A stretch of DNA of 64,000 nucleotides from Cyclobacteriaceae bacterium (GTDB lineage Bacteria > Bacteroidota > Bacteroidia > Cytophagales > Cyclobacteriaceae). The notes below the pieces were generated by a model. That model made no database searches, was not told the DNA's origin, and saw only the letters and a list, made by a program, of their open reading frames with translations. Of the stretch, positions 44,662-54,400 are shown in pieces (the stretch's first letter is position 1; each line of letters begins with the position of its first letter). Where the stretch lies: the NCBI GenBank assembly GCA_023151255.1, contig JAKLJG010000003.1, forward strand, positions 248,001 through 312,000, written 5' to 3'. A program made the translations under genes and the position numbers.

Positions 44662-47382
44662 TTGCGTACCGGGCTAATGTTGTTTAGAAAAAGTATCGGG
44701 CTAATTATTGTGTTGCTGGGTCTTACCCCTTTAACTAAGGCTCAGCAGCAATTTGCTCATCCGGTAACCCTGTTGCCCTCCGAAGTGCCCATGTCGTTCC
44801 TGCAGTTTATCGATAAAGTTGAGCGGGAAATGGGGGTGCGGTTTTTCTATGAACCTGCATGGGTTGAGTACCTCAATATAGACAGGGCTTATACCAAATT
44901 GCCGGTGAGCAGGATTTTAGATCAGGTGCTGGAGGGCTCCGATATTACCTATACCGCATTAAGCGACTACGGCATAATACTGGTTAAAGACCCAACTAAA
45001 GAAATTGAACGTCAGCGCCTGCTGGCCAAGGCAGTAGCCGAACGCAAAAAGGTGGAGCAACTGGTTATAGGCAACCCTGCTGACTACCATCCTGACAAAA
45101 AACTGGTTTTGCGCGGAATAGTTACCGATGAGAAATCTTCTGTAGCGGTTAAAAGCGCCACCGTTACATTGCTCAATGCCGAACGGGGAACCGCTACCAA
45201 TGAACAAGGTGCTTACGAACTTACACTTACACCGGGCAGTCATTTAGTTAGCTTCAGTCATGCTAACTATTCCGAAAAAATTATTGATTTAAGGATTTAC
45301 GCCAGCGGACGTTTAAATGTTATCCTGGAGGAAGTTCCTATCGTACTGGAAGAAGTGGTTGTGACCGACCAGGCCATTGTAAATTCAAACATCGGGCAGG
45401 CTACTTTAAGGGTAAGTGAAATGAAGCGGGCCCCGGTTTTTCTTGGCGAAGTAGATGTAGTGAAACAGGTGCAAACGCAGGCGGGTGTAACTACGGTTGG
45501 CGAATTGGCTGCTGGTTTTAATGTGCGCGGGGGAGGAACCGATCAAAACCTGGTACTTTATGATGGTTTGCCAATCTTTAATACATCGCATGCGTTGGGG
45601 TTTTTCTCTGCGTTCAATGCCGAAGCAATTAACCAGGTAGCGTTTTATAAGGGGGGTATTCCAGCCGAGTTTGGCGGCAGGGCATCATCGGTATTGAATG
45701 TTACTTCAAAGGAAGGAAATTATAACCGCTGGACCGGCAGTGGTGGCATTGGCTTCATCTCAACATTTTTAACTCTTGGCGGTCCCATAAAAAAGGACAC
45801 AACTTCAGTTATTGCTTCGGCAAGAGCAACTTATTCCGACTGGATGCTCGATTTGGTCAATTCTGATTATGCAACCCTGCAGAACAGTTCAGTACAGTTT
45901 TATGACGGTTCGTTTAAATTGGCCCATAAGTTTTCAAGCAAAAGTAAACTGATATTTTCGGGCTATTTCAGTCGTGACCGAATGCGACTTACCAATGACA
46001 CCCTTTTTCAATGGAATAACCTGGCCGTGTCGGCACGGTTTGATAAGGCCGTTAACGATAAATTGTTTTACAGCATTACAATGGGCATGGGTAGTTATCG
46101 GTATACACTAAATGAACCAGATGAACAGGAAGCGTTTGATTTAACATATGGCATTGCATATCCGTCTCTAAGAGCAGATTTTAATTTCAATGACGGAAAT
46201 CCGAAAGCTTTCGGTTTCCAGGCCACCTATTACAATTTTAAACCGGGCACACTTAAACCGACAACATCGGCATCCCTTACTCCGGCAATTTCAATTGCTG
46301 ATGAGAATGCAGTTGAAGCCGGTGTTTATTTTAGCGAATCATTTAAGTTTGGAAATCGCATTAACCTGGATGCCGGCATCCGGTATGCGCTCTATGCCCG
46401 GCTGGGGCCAGGAACGGTTTATGAGTACGAAGCCGGACGGCCCCTTGAACCACACTATGTAATTGACTCTACACAATACCCGGCTGGCAGCATCATTAAA
46501 TTTTATCACGGACCTGAACCCCGGCTGGCAGCACGATATTCGCTGAATCAGTTTAGCTCACTAAAATTTGGGTATAACCGCTTATACCAATTTGTTCATC
46601 TGATTAGCAACACAGCTGCGGTAAATCCGGTCGATGTTTGGCAGTCAAGCAACAGTTTTTTCAAACCACAACTGGCTGATCAGATTTCGGCAGGGTACTT
46701 CAGAAATCTAAAAGAAAATACCTACGAAGTTTATGGAGAGTTATTTTATAAACAGATTTCAAACGTTCTGGATTTTAAAGATGGTGCAAACCTTATTCTG
46801 AACAACAAACTTGAAACCTCGCTGTTGCAGGGTAAGGCAAAATCATACGGTGCTGAATTTTCGGCAACCAAGAATAGGGGCCGGTTACAGGGGATGGTCA
46901 ACTACACCTTTTCACGTTCACTCAGGCAGGTAAATGGCGATTATGAAATCGAAAAGATCAATGATGGAAAAATTTTTCCTGCTAATTTTGATCAGCCCCA
47001 CGTGGTTAACCTTACCTGGCGCTATGCCATTAGCCGCAGGCATTACTTTTCAGGGAACTTTACCTACCATACCGGCCGGCCAATTTCACTTCCGGCTCAT
47101 ATTTATTATGTGGATGGCATTGGCATTTCGGATTTTCCGGAACGCAATACGTACCGATTGCCCGATTACCACCGCCTGGATGTAGCATTTATTATTGAGG
47201 GGAACCACAAACGAAAAAAATTGTGGGACGGCACCTGGGTTATTTCTGCCTATAACCTATACGGCAGAAGAAATGCATATTCCGTTTTTTTCCAGGAGGA
47301 TCAGTGGGGTATCCTTAAACCATATCAACTTTCGGTTGTCGGAACCATTATCCCAACTATTAATTACACGTTCAAGTTTTGA
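44662..47382 (+). CDS. TonB-dependent receptor with STN-like and CarboxypepD_reg-like domains
   Basis: 906 aa; STN-like N-terminus 'MSFLQFIDKVEREMGVRFFYEPAW...'; 'FNVRGGGTDQNLVLYDGLPIFN' plug; C-terminal barrel ending 'INYTFKF'; ATG 44677 alternative start. Confidence 0.92.
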   Translation: MRTGLMLFRKSIGLIIVLLGLTPLTKAQQQFAHPVTLLPSEVPMSFLQFIDKVEREMGVRFFYEPAWVEYLNIDRAYTKLPVSRILDQVLEGSDITYTALSDYGIILVKDPTKEIERQRLLAKAVAERKKVEQLVIGNPADYHPDKKLVLRGIVTDEKSSVAVKSATVTLLNAERGTATNEQGAYELTLTPGSHLVSFSHANYSEKIIDLRIYASGRLNVILEEVPIVLEEVVVTDQAIVNSNIGQATLRVSEMKRAPVFLGEVDVVKQVQTQAGVTTVGELAAGFNVRGGGTDQNLVLYDGLPIFNTSHALGFFSAFNAEAINQVAFYKGGIPAEFGGRASSVLNVTSKEGNYNRWTGSGGIGFISTFLTLGGPIKKDTTSVIASARATYSDWMLDLVNSDYATLQNSSVQFYDGSFKLAHKFSSKSKLIFSGYFSRDRMRLTNDTLFQWNNLAVSARFDKAVNDKLFYSITMGMGSYRYTLNEPDEQEAFDLTYGIAYPSLRADFNFNDGNPKAFGFQATYYNFKPGTLKPTTSASLTPAISIADENAVEAGVYFSESFKFGNRINLDAGIRYALYARLGPGTVYEYEAGRPLEPHYVIDSTQYPAGSIIKFYHGPEPRLAARYSLNQFSSLKFGYNRLYQFVHLISNTAAVNPVDVWQSSNSFFKPQLADQISAGYFRNLKENTYEVYGELFYKQISNVLDFKDGANLILNNKLETSLLQGKAKSYGAEFSATKNRGRLQGMVNYTFSRSLRQVNGDYEIEKINDGKIFPANFDQPHVVNLTWRYAISRRHYFSGNFTYHTGRPISLPAHIYYVDGIGISDFPERNTYRLPDYHRLDVAFIIEGNHKRKKLWDGTWVISAYNLYGRRNAYSVFFQEDQWGILKPYQLSVVGTIIPTINYTFKF

Positions 47383-48461
47383 TGAAAATATTGAAGAAGA
47401 TAGTAATTGGGCTGGCCGCAGCGTTAATAGGAAGTTGTGTGGATCCATTTAACATACCAAAAATCGATTCAGCACAGCAGTTGGTAGTTGATGCAACCAT
47501 TACCGATGAACCCGGCATACATACGGTAACCCTGTCATACACTGCAGCATTATCGAATGATTATACCAGCAGGCAGTTTGTTAACGGGGCCATTGTTCGG
47601 ATTAAGGATGAGACAACCGATGTGACAACCAGCCTGACAGAAACATCACCTGGCAGGTATCAAACACCGGATAATTGGGGTGTGGTGGTTGGCCGTGCCT
47701 ATAGCCTATACATTCAACTTACTGACGGACGTGAATTTCGTTCAGACACACAACAGGTTTTTCCGGCCGGTGAGGTTGACAGCCTTTCGCTTGTGTTCCT
47801 TCCTAATTCAATAAATCAAAATGATGCCACGCTGCCCCAAAATTCACTGGGAATTTACATTGACTCAAAAGGAGTAGCAGGAGAACCCAATTTATTTCGC
47901 TGGCGCTGGACGGGGACGTATCAGGTAGAAACCGATCCGGCTAATAAAACGCGAATTGATCCCGATTGCATGTGCGAAGTGCCCGATCCTCCGGCATGTG
48001 CATTTGGAATTTGCAGTTGCTGCACCTGCTGGGTAAATGATTTCAGCAGTCAGGCCATGGTATCAAATAATCAGTTAATTAACGACAACTCCTTTTACAA
48101 TGTATTTTTAGGCAAAATACCGGTAGAGCCATTCCGCTTTTTCAGAAATTATCATGTTGAGGTTGAACAACTAAGTCTTTCCGAATCGGCCTATAATTTT
48201 TGGAAACTTGTACAGGCGCAACAACAAGGTGCTACGAATATCTTTCAGCCAAACGCAATTAAGATTAAGGGTAATGTAGAATCAATTACTGATCCGGATG
48301 CAGAAGTTTTTGGTGTGGTTTCCTTTTGTTCTGTCAGCAAGGCTTCACGATTTATTAACAGGTATGAGTTACCGGTTTTATTACTTGACCCGCCCCTGAT
48401 ACGGGAAGATTGCCGGCTTGTTTTTCGAAATGCTTCCAATGTCCGACCTGATTTCTGGTAA
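47382..48461 (+). CDS. DUF4249 family lipoprotein-like protein
   Basis: 'LAAALIGSCVDPF' lipobox; 'QLVVDATITDEPGIHTVTLSYT'; overlaps TBDR stop (TGATG). Confidence 0.88.
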   Translation: MKILKKIVIGLAAALIGSCVDPFNIPKIDSAQQLVVDATITDEPGIHTVTLSYTAALSNDYTSRQFVNGAIVRIKDETTDVTTSLTETSPGRYQTPDNWGVVVGRAYSLYIQLTDGREFRSDTQQVFPAGEVDSLSLVFLPNSINQNDATLPQNSLGIYIDSKGVAGEPNLFRWRWTGTYQVETDPANKTRIDPDCMCEVPDPPACAFGICSCCTCWVNDFSSQAMVSNNQLINDNSFYNVFLGKIPVEPFRFFRNYHVEVEQLSLSESAYNFWKLVQAQQQGATNIFQPNAIKIKGNVESITDPDAEVFGVVSFCSVSKASRFINRYELPVLLLDPPLIREDCRLVFRNASNVRPDFW

Positions 48462-48463
48462 CG

Positions 48464-50824
48464 ATGGCAAAACTCAGTATGTTGTGGTGTGCACTAGTTA
48501 CAACAGCTTATGCCCAGCTGCCGCTAGAGCATTGGCCTGAAAAACTGAAAGCTTTTTATTCAATCCGCAACCCGGTAAAATTGCACCTGCAGTTTAATCA
48601 GCCTGCTTATGCCCCCGGAGATACTGCCTTTTTTCGCGCAGCCTACCTGTTGGCAGCCGATGGAACTCCCTTAAAAGGATATAACCTTATTGAACTGGAT
48701 GTGGTTGATGCCTCAGGAAAAACAGTAGTACATCAGATATTTCGGATACGCGATGGCTGGGGCAGTAACCAACTGATTTTACCCGAAGATCTGCCACCGG
48801 GTATTTACCGCTTGTTTGCCTATGATAATTGGATAAAAAATTTTGACCGGTCCCGGTACTTTGCAGGCCAGCTACACGTAGTCGGTGAACAAACCTATAT
48901 AACGGATTTATTAAAGGAAAAACCGGTTTGCTACCCAGAGGGTGGCCGGCTGATTGCGGGCGTGCAGAATAAAGTAGTTGTGTACGCAGCAGCCAAGCAG
49001 CAAAATGGTTTTGTCGCAGATGCTTCCGGAAAACAAATCGCTACGTTTACTACCGATAGCAATGGTTATGGGTTGTTTTTTATTTCTCCCGATCAAGATG
49101 AGATATATACGGTTAACCTGAATGGACAGTCGAACCAACTTGTTGCTGCCCGCGATGGAGTAAATGTAATAGTGACCCCCGCTGTTTCGGCAAAAAGTCA
49201 ACACCGGGTGTTGCTGCAGGCACCTGCTTTGTCGGGTTTACGAAACGAGCCCCTTCACCTGCTCATCAGCGGCCATGGTTTGGTTTATTATTCAGCAACA
49301 TTTTCTTTTCAGGGTAAAGAGTTTATTAACCTGGCCATACCGGCCGGGAGGTTGCCAAATGGCATTTGCTATCTTACCGTTAACCGGGCAAGTGGAGAAA
49401 CGCTTGCCTCTCGAATCTTTTTCAACAGGATTAGCATTATCAACGTTTCCGTAAAGCCTGATAAATCAACGTATCCTACACGTACCCCAGCCGTTATCGA
49501 AGTGTCGGTTACGGATGAAAATAATAATCCGGTTTTGGCGCGCATGGCTGCTACCGTTTATCAGCAGGCCATCTTTCCGTCAACCGAAGGCTCAGCAATA
49601 CAAACGGATCAGTACCTGTTGTTGGTAGCCGACCTTGATAAACCGCCACCTCCCGGCTTTGATGCAAATTTGCAAACTGCCGATGGTTTACAACGGCTGG
49701 ACCGCTTACTGATTGCTAATAGCTGGCCATGGTATACCTGGGAAAAAGTGCTGGACAAGCAAACCAAACCACGGTTTCTCTTCAGGGATTTTCAACAAGT
49801 TAGCGGGAAATTAGTCGAGCATCCGTCTGGCCAACCTTTTGCCGATTCGGTAAGCATCACCTTTTTTGTAATGGGCACGCAGGACGTATATGAGGTGTTT
49901 TCAAAAAGCGATGGTACGTTTAGTGTTTCATTTTTGTTTCCGTTTTATAGCCGCGAGAAAGTTTTTTACCGGGTAGAACGGGCCGCCAGAAGGATTGATG
50001 ATGTAAGGCTGAGGCTAATCGATAGCCTGAACCAATATGCTGCGCTGCCGGTGCAGCGTACAGCCAATGTTGATCCGTATTACAGGTACGCGCAAATGCG
50101 AAATCGTGTGAATACTTCTTACCGGTACTTTACCACGGCTTCAAATCCGACCCCTGAAGTCATTAGCCGAAATGTGCTAATCGAGAAAGAACTTTTTGAA
50201 CCGGACGTAGCCATCGATTTGGATGATTATACGCTGTTCCCCACCATGCAGGAGACTCTTCATGAAATTGTGCCTTACCTGCAATACCGTAAAATTGGCG
50301 GCCGTGATGTGGTGCGACTCTATTTGCCCGAACAGGCCAGAACTGGCATTGAAAATCCGGCATTTTTTATTGACGGTGTGCTTACCGATGACCCATCCTA
50401 TTTTCTGAAACTTAAGCCGGCCGAAGTGGATAAAATAAAATTGATTTATACCGCTCATAAGCTGGAGAAATTGGGCGCTATTTCACGCAACGGTGTAGTA
50501 CTGGTTGAAACCAAGATACAGGATAATGCAGCAAATGTTTCGGCCACCAGCCGGTCATTCAATATAACCGGAATTACACCTTCGTTGCCTGTAAACAATA
50601 GCCCTTTTGCCTGGCAAAAAACAAATCCGCGTGCTCCGCAACTAAAATCGTGTTTATTCTGGAGCTCGCTGATCCGAAGTGATGAAAACGGAAAAGCGAA
50701 TTTTTCGTTCACAACAGCCGATGATACAGGCCGGTTTGTTGTTCGTATAGAGGGTATAACCGTGCAGGGTATTCCGTTTGTTCATGAAGAGTACCTTGAA
50801 GTTAATTACAACAAAGCGCATTAA
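48464..50824 (+). CDS. Secreted MG2 (macroglobulin)-like domain protein
   Basis: 'VKLHLQFNQPAYAPGDTAFFRAAYLLAADG...LPEDLPPGIYRLFAYDNW' MG2-type strand pattern; 2 nt after DUF4249 gene. Confidence 0.75.
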   Translation: MAKLSMLWCALVTTAYAQLPLEHWPEKLKAFYSIRNPVKLHLQFNQPAYAPGDTAFFRAAYLLAADGTPLKGYNLIELDVVDASGKTVVHQIFRIRDGWGSNQLILPEDLPPGIYRLFAYDNWIKNFDRSRYFAGQLHVVGEQTYITDLLKEKPVCYPEGGRLIAGVQNKVVVYAAAKQQNGFVADASGKQIATFTTDSNGYGLFFISPDQDEIYTVNLNGQSNQLVAARDGVNVIVTPAVSAKSQHRVLLQAPALSGLRNEPLHLLISGHGLVYYSATFSFQGKEFINLAIPAGRLPNGICYLTVNRASGETLASRIFFNRISIINVSVKPDKSTYPTRTPAVIEVSVTDENNNPVLARMAATVYQQAIFPSTEGSAIQTDQYLLLVADLDKPPPPGFDANLQTADGLQRLDRLLIANSWPWYTWEKVLDKQTKPRFLFRDFQQVSGKLVEHPSGQPFADSVSITFFVMGTQDVYEVFSKSDGTFSVSFLFPFYSREKVFYRVERAARRIDDVRLRLIDSLNQYAALPVQRTANVDPYYRYAQMRNRVNTSYRYFTTASNPTPEVISRNVLIEKELFEPDVAIDLDDYTLFPTMQETLHEIVPYLQYRKIGGRDVVRLYLPEQARTGIENPAFFIDGVLTDDPSYFLKLKPAEVDKIKLIYTAHKLEKLGAISRNGVVLVETKIQDNAANVSATSRSFNITGITPSLPVNNSPFAWQKTNPRAPQLKSCLFWSSLIRSDENGKANFSFTTADDTGRFVVRIEGITVQGIPFVHEEYLEVNYNKAH

Positions 50825-51396
50825 GCAGTAAACCCGAAAAATTTATCGGGTGTTACGCAGCCAGTCAGCCGGATGTCGTTCGGTGTGGCCGCAATGGAAG
50901 TAACCGGATCAAAAAATGACAACCCGATTCGTTTGGTTTGTGGCAGGCATTTGGCGAGAAACCGATCGTAATAACCCTTGCCGTAGCCAATCCGATGCCC
51001 CGCAATATCGAAGGCAAGCAGGGGCACCAGCACCAAATCAATTTTATCAACCGGTAGTTCAATACGCCCTGTCGGTTCAGGTACGCCCCAACGGCTTGTT
51101 GTAAGATTACGCATGCCTTCAAACAGAAAATGTTCGAGTTGGTTGGTAACGAGGTTTACTTTAGGCACAGCGATGCGGATGTGGGTAAACTCCCGTTGCA
51201 TGCGGTCGATAATCAGCCAGGTGTCGGGTTCTTTTTTTATGGTGATGGGCAGAAAGCAATGGATTACTTTGATGAACGATAAATCCACCGATGAAAAAAA
51301 CCGGTCACACAGTTTTCGATTCAGTAGCTGATACTCCGCTTCGTTAAGTGACAATCTTTTTTTCAGAAACGAATTGCGTAATTCCTGCTTAGTCAT
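50821..51396 (-). CDS. 5-formyltetrahydrofolate cyclo-ligase
   Basis: 'LVLVPLLAFDIAGHRIGYGKGYYDRFLA' signature. Confidence 0.95.
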   Translation of the reverse strand: MTKQELRNSFLKKRLSLNEAEYQLLNRKLCDRFFSSVDLSFIKVIHCFLPITIKKEPDTWLIIDRMQREFTHIRIAVPKVNLVTNQLEHFLFEGMRNLTTSRWGVPEPTGRIELPVDKIDLVLVPLLAFDIAGHRIGYGKGYYDRFLAKCLPQTKRIGLSFFDPVTSIAATPNDIRLTGCVTPDKFFGFTA

Positions 51397-52954
51397 TTTC
51401 AAAGAGGATGTTGAACCGGAAGTCGAATGGATTAAAAAGTTGAATCAGTTTGTTAATAAACTGTGGGTCGGTTTGAAAAAAGTTCAGGAAGTTATCGGTA
51501 CGCTCCTGTAAGCCACCATTCGGAAAAAGGGAATCTTTCAATTCTTCTACCTGCCGTAGCCGGTCGGCCTGCCTGCGTTTTTCAGCGCGCAGTAATTTCT
51601 GCTCAATCTTTTCCAAACTGTTTAAGGCCCGTTTGGTTTCTGCGGCCACCATGGGAGCCAGGGTCTTATCCAGCATGGCCGCATGCTCTTTTATGGCATT
51701 GAAATGATCTACAATGGCCTGCTTTTCACCGTTTAACTGAATTTTTTGCGTGGCAAATTTAATTGCCGTCTGGTTTAGCAGGGCTGACTTTTCTTTGAAT
51801 AGGTCGATTACATCGATACCCGTTTTTTGAAGTTTACGGTATAGTTCATGCTTTATAAAAAGGGCAAAATTTCTGGGCAGTAAAACCGGAAAAGGCAGGT
51901 TATAATAATCGAATACGCTTTTAAACTGAAGCCAGTACACCAGTTCGGCAGGCCCGCCCACGTATGCCAGGTTGGGCAGTATCATTTCCTGATACAAAGG
52001 CCTCAGGCAAACATTCGGACTGAATTTTTCGGGAGATTCCTGGACGAGTTTTTCAATCTCGGCCTTTGTAAACGATAGCGCGGTATCCACAACACTATAC
52101 CGGTCGCCTGATTTTTCAATGCGACTCCTCAACCCTTCATCGAGGTAAAAAAGATTTATCTCCCGGCAAAATACCTGAGGTTTGTAACCACCTTGCTCCA
52201 GTTTGCTATTGGTCTGGTCAACCAGATTTTTAGCGGAATGATTAATCAGATCATCCGTAATAACCGGTGAAAAAAGTTTTTTTAATTCGTGGTCATCTCC
52301 GTCAATAACCACAAGCCCGTACTCGCCAAACAACGCGTTCACATAAAAGCGTACGGCATCACTGAGTTTTTTAAACCGGGTGTACGCTTCTTTAAACAGG
52401 GCAATGTCTCCGGGAATTTCCGAAAGCAAGGCCTTCAATTCGGTTGTTGTAAACCGGCCCACCGCTCCTTGTTGCGAAGTTTGCCAGGTATATTTTTTAC
52501 CGTACAACCTGAAGGATTTGATTTCATCGTAATCATGGTCTTCCGAGGCCATCCAGTACACAGGCACAAACCGATAATCGGGGTACGCTGCTGAGAGTTT
52601 TTTACAGGAATTGATTACTGTAACGATTTTATAGATGAAGTATAACGGCCCTGTAAAAATATTAAGCTGATGGCCGGTGGTTATTGTAAAGGTTTTTTTA
52701 TCAGCCAGGTGTTGAATATTCTGTTTTACCGGTTCGGGAAGTTCAATGTATTTATACTGTTGGTTCAGGCTATCGACTAATACTTTCCGGCTCGCGGCCG
52801 GGAAGGATTGCTTCTGCGCGATTTGATTGACGAAGTTGTTAAGTGCTGGAAAGGAGTTATAAAACGGTCTTAATGATTCTTTTTGTCCGATATAATCCAG
52901 AAAGAACGGGGTGAATGCACCTGTGGATTCGAACGGTACCGGGTGAACAGTCAT
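51389..52954 (-). CDS. bshC: Bacillithiol biosynthesis cysteine-adding enzyme
   Basis: 'TITTGHQLNIFTGPLYFIYKIVTVI', 'VPVYWMASEDHDYDEI', 'LPNLAYVGGPAELVYWLQ'. Confidence 0.96.
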   Translation of the reverse strand: MTVHPVPFESTGAFTPFFLDYIGQKESLRPFYNSFPALNNFVNQIAQKQSFPAASRKVLVDSLNQQYKYIELPEPVKQNIQHLADKKTFTITTGHQLNIFTGPLYFIYKIVTVINSCKKLSAAYPDYRFVPVYWMASEDHDYDEIKSFRLYGKKYTWQTSQQGAVGRFTTTELKALLSEIPGDIALFKEAYTRFKKLSDAVRFYVNALFGEYGLVVIDGDDHELKKLFSPVITDDLINHSAKNLVDQTNSKLEQGGYKPQVFCREINLFYLDEGLRSRIEKSGDRYSVVDTALSFTKAEIEKLVQESPEKFSPNVCLRPLYQEMILPNLAYVGGPAELVYWLQFKSVFDYYNLPFPVLLPRNFALFIKHELYRKLQKTGIDVIDLFKEKSALLNQTAIKFATQKIQLNGEKQAIVDHFNAIKEHAAMLDKTLAPMVAAETKRALNSLEKIEQKLLRAEKRRQADRLRQVEELKDSLFPNGGLQERTDNFLNFFQTDPQFINKLIQLFNPFDFRFNILFEND

Positions 52955-53037
52955 ATCAGCAACAACAAACCTTTAAACAAAGCATACGACAAATAACGCG
53001 TTTTTGACGGTAAGGTTAAATGAAATTACACAGGCGT

Positions 53038-54348
53038 TTATACAGCTATTCCGTGCAAATCAAAATCGGTGGCTGAGGTTATCTTAACCGGCACAAAATC
53101 GCCAATTCGAAGGTATCCTGCTGTGGCATCAATAATTACTTCGTTATCCACTTCGGGCGAATCGAATTCGGTACGACCTATAAAACTTCCGCCTTCCTTC
53201 CGGTCAATTAATACCTTGTAGGTTTTACCCACTTTCTGCTGGTTAAGTTCGTACGATATCCCCTGCTGTAATTCCATTACTGCATCAGCCCGCTGTTGTT
53301 TTGTTTCATCGGGCACATCATCGTTCATGGAATAAGCATGCGTATTCTCCTCATGCGAGTAAGTAAAAACCCCCAGGCGGTCGAAACGGGATTTTTCCAC
53401 GAAGTCCATCATTTCCTCAAAGTCTTTCTCTGTTTCACCAGGGTGGCCTGTTATGAGGGTGGTGCGTATGGCAATGCCCGGAACTTTTGCGCGAATGGTT
53501 TGAAGCAACTGTTCAGTTTTTTCGCGCGTGGTTCCCCTGCGCATGCGTTCAAGCATGTTGGTACTGCCATGTTGCAAAGGAATATCCAGGTATTTGCAGA
53601 TGGTGCTGCGCTGGGCCATCACATCAAGCACATCCATCGGAAAGCCGGTTGGGAAGGCGTAATGCAGGCGAATCCATTCAATACCTTCCACATCGGCCAG
53701 TTGGTTGAGCAGTTCGGCCAGGTTTCTTTTTTTGTAAAGGTCCAGTCCGTAATAGGTCGAGTCCTGGGCAATTAGCAGCAACTCTTTGGTGCCGCCCTTA
53801 GCCAGGTTTTGCGCTTCTTTTACCAATTCTTCAATCGGGCGCGATACATGCCTGCCCCGCATTATGGGAATAGCACAAAACGAACAGGGTCGGTCGCAGC
53901 CTTCTGAAATTTTCAGGTACGCATAATGGCCTGGATTGGTCAGTATCCGCTCACCTACCAGTTCCTGTTTGTAATCGGCCTTAAATTGTTTAAGCAGGCG
54001 TGAAAGATCGCGCGTACCGAACCAGGCATCTACTTCAGGAATCTCTTTTTCCAAATCATCCTTGTAGCGTTGCGACAAGCATCCGGTAACATATACTTTA
54101 TCCACCAGGCCCTCCTGCTTGGCATCAACGTAACGAAGAATCGTATCGATGGACTCCTGCTTGGCATTGTCGATAAAACCGCAGGTATTAATTACCACCA
54201 CGCTGGCATCGTCAGTGCCCGACTCATGAACAGCGTCAATGCCATTACCGCGCAGCTGGGTGAGCAGCACTTCTGAGTCAACCACATTTTTTGAACACCC
54301 CAGCGTTACAATATTGACTTTGGTGTTTTTATGCCCTTTGGTTTTCAC
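53038..54348 (-). CDS. rimO: Ribosomal protein S12 methylthiotransferase
   Basis: 'VNIVTLGCSKNVVDSE', 'ISEGCDRPCSFCAIPIMRGRHVSRPIEELVKEA'; probable GTG start 54348. Confidence 0.95.
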   Translation of the reverse strand: MKTKGHKNTKVNIVTLGCSKNVVDSEVLLTQLRGNGIDAVHESGTDDASVVVINTCGFIDNAKQESIDTILRYVDAKQEGLVDKVYVTGCLSQRYKDDLEKEIPEVDAWFGTRDLSRLLKQFKADYKQELVGERILTNPGHYAYLKISEGCDRPCSFCAIPIMRGRHVSRPIEELVKEAQNLAKGGTKELLLIAQDSTYYGLDLYKKRNLAELLNQLADVEGIEWIRLHYAFPTGFPMDVLDVMAQRSTICKYLDIPLQHGSTNMLERMRRGTTREKTEQLLQTIRAKVPGIAIRTTLITGHPGETEKDFEEMMDFVEKSRFDRLGVFTYSHEENTHAYSMNDDVPDETKQQRADAVMELQQGISYELNQQKVGKTYKVLIDRKEGGSFIGRTEFDSPEVDNEVIIDATAGYLRIGDFVPVKITSATDFDLHGIAV

Positions 54349-54400
54349 ACGATCCGGTTGAAGGCTGCAAAAATACAAAAAATACAAGGGCACCGGGTTT

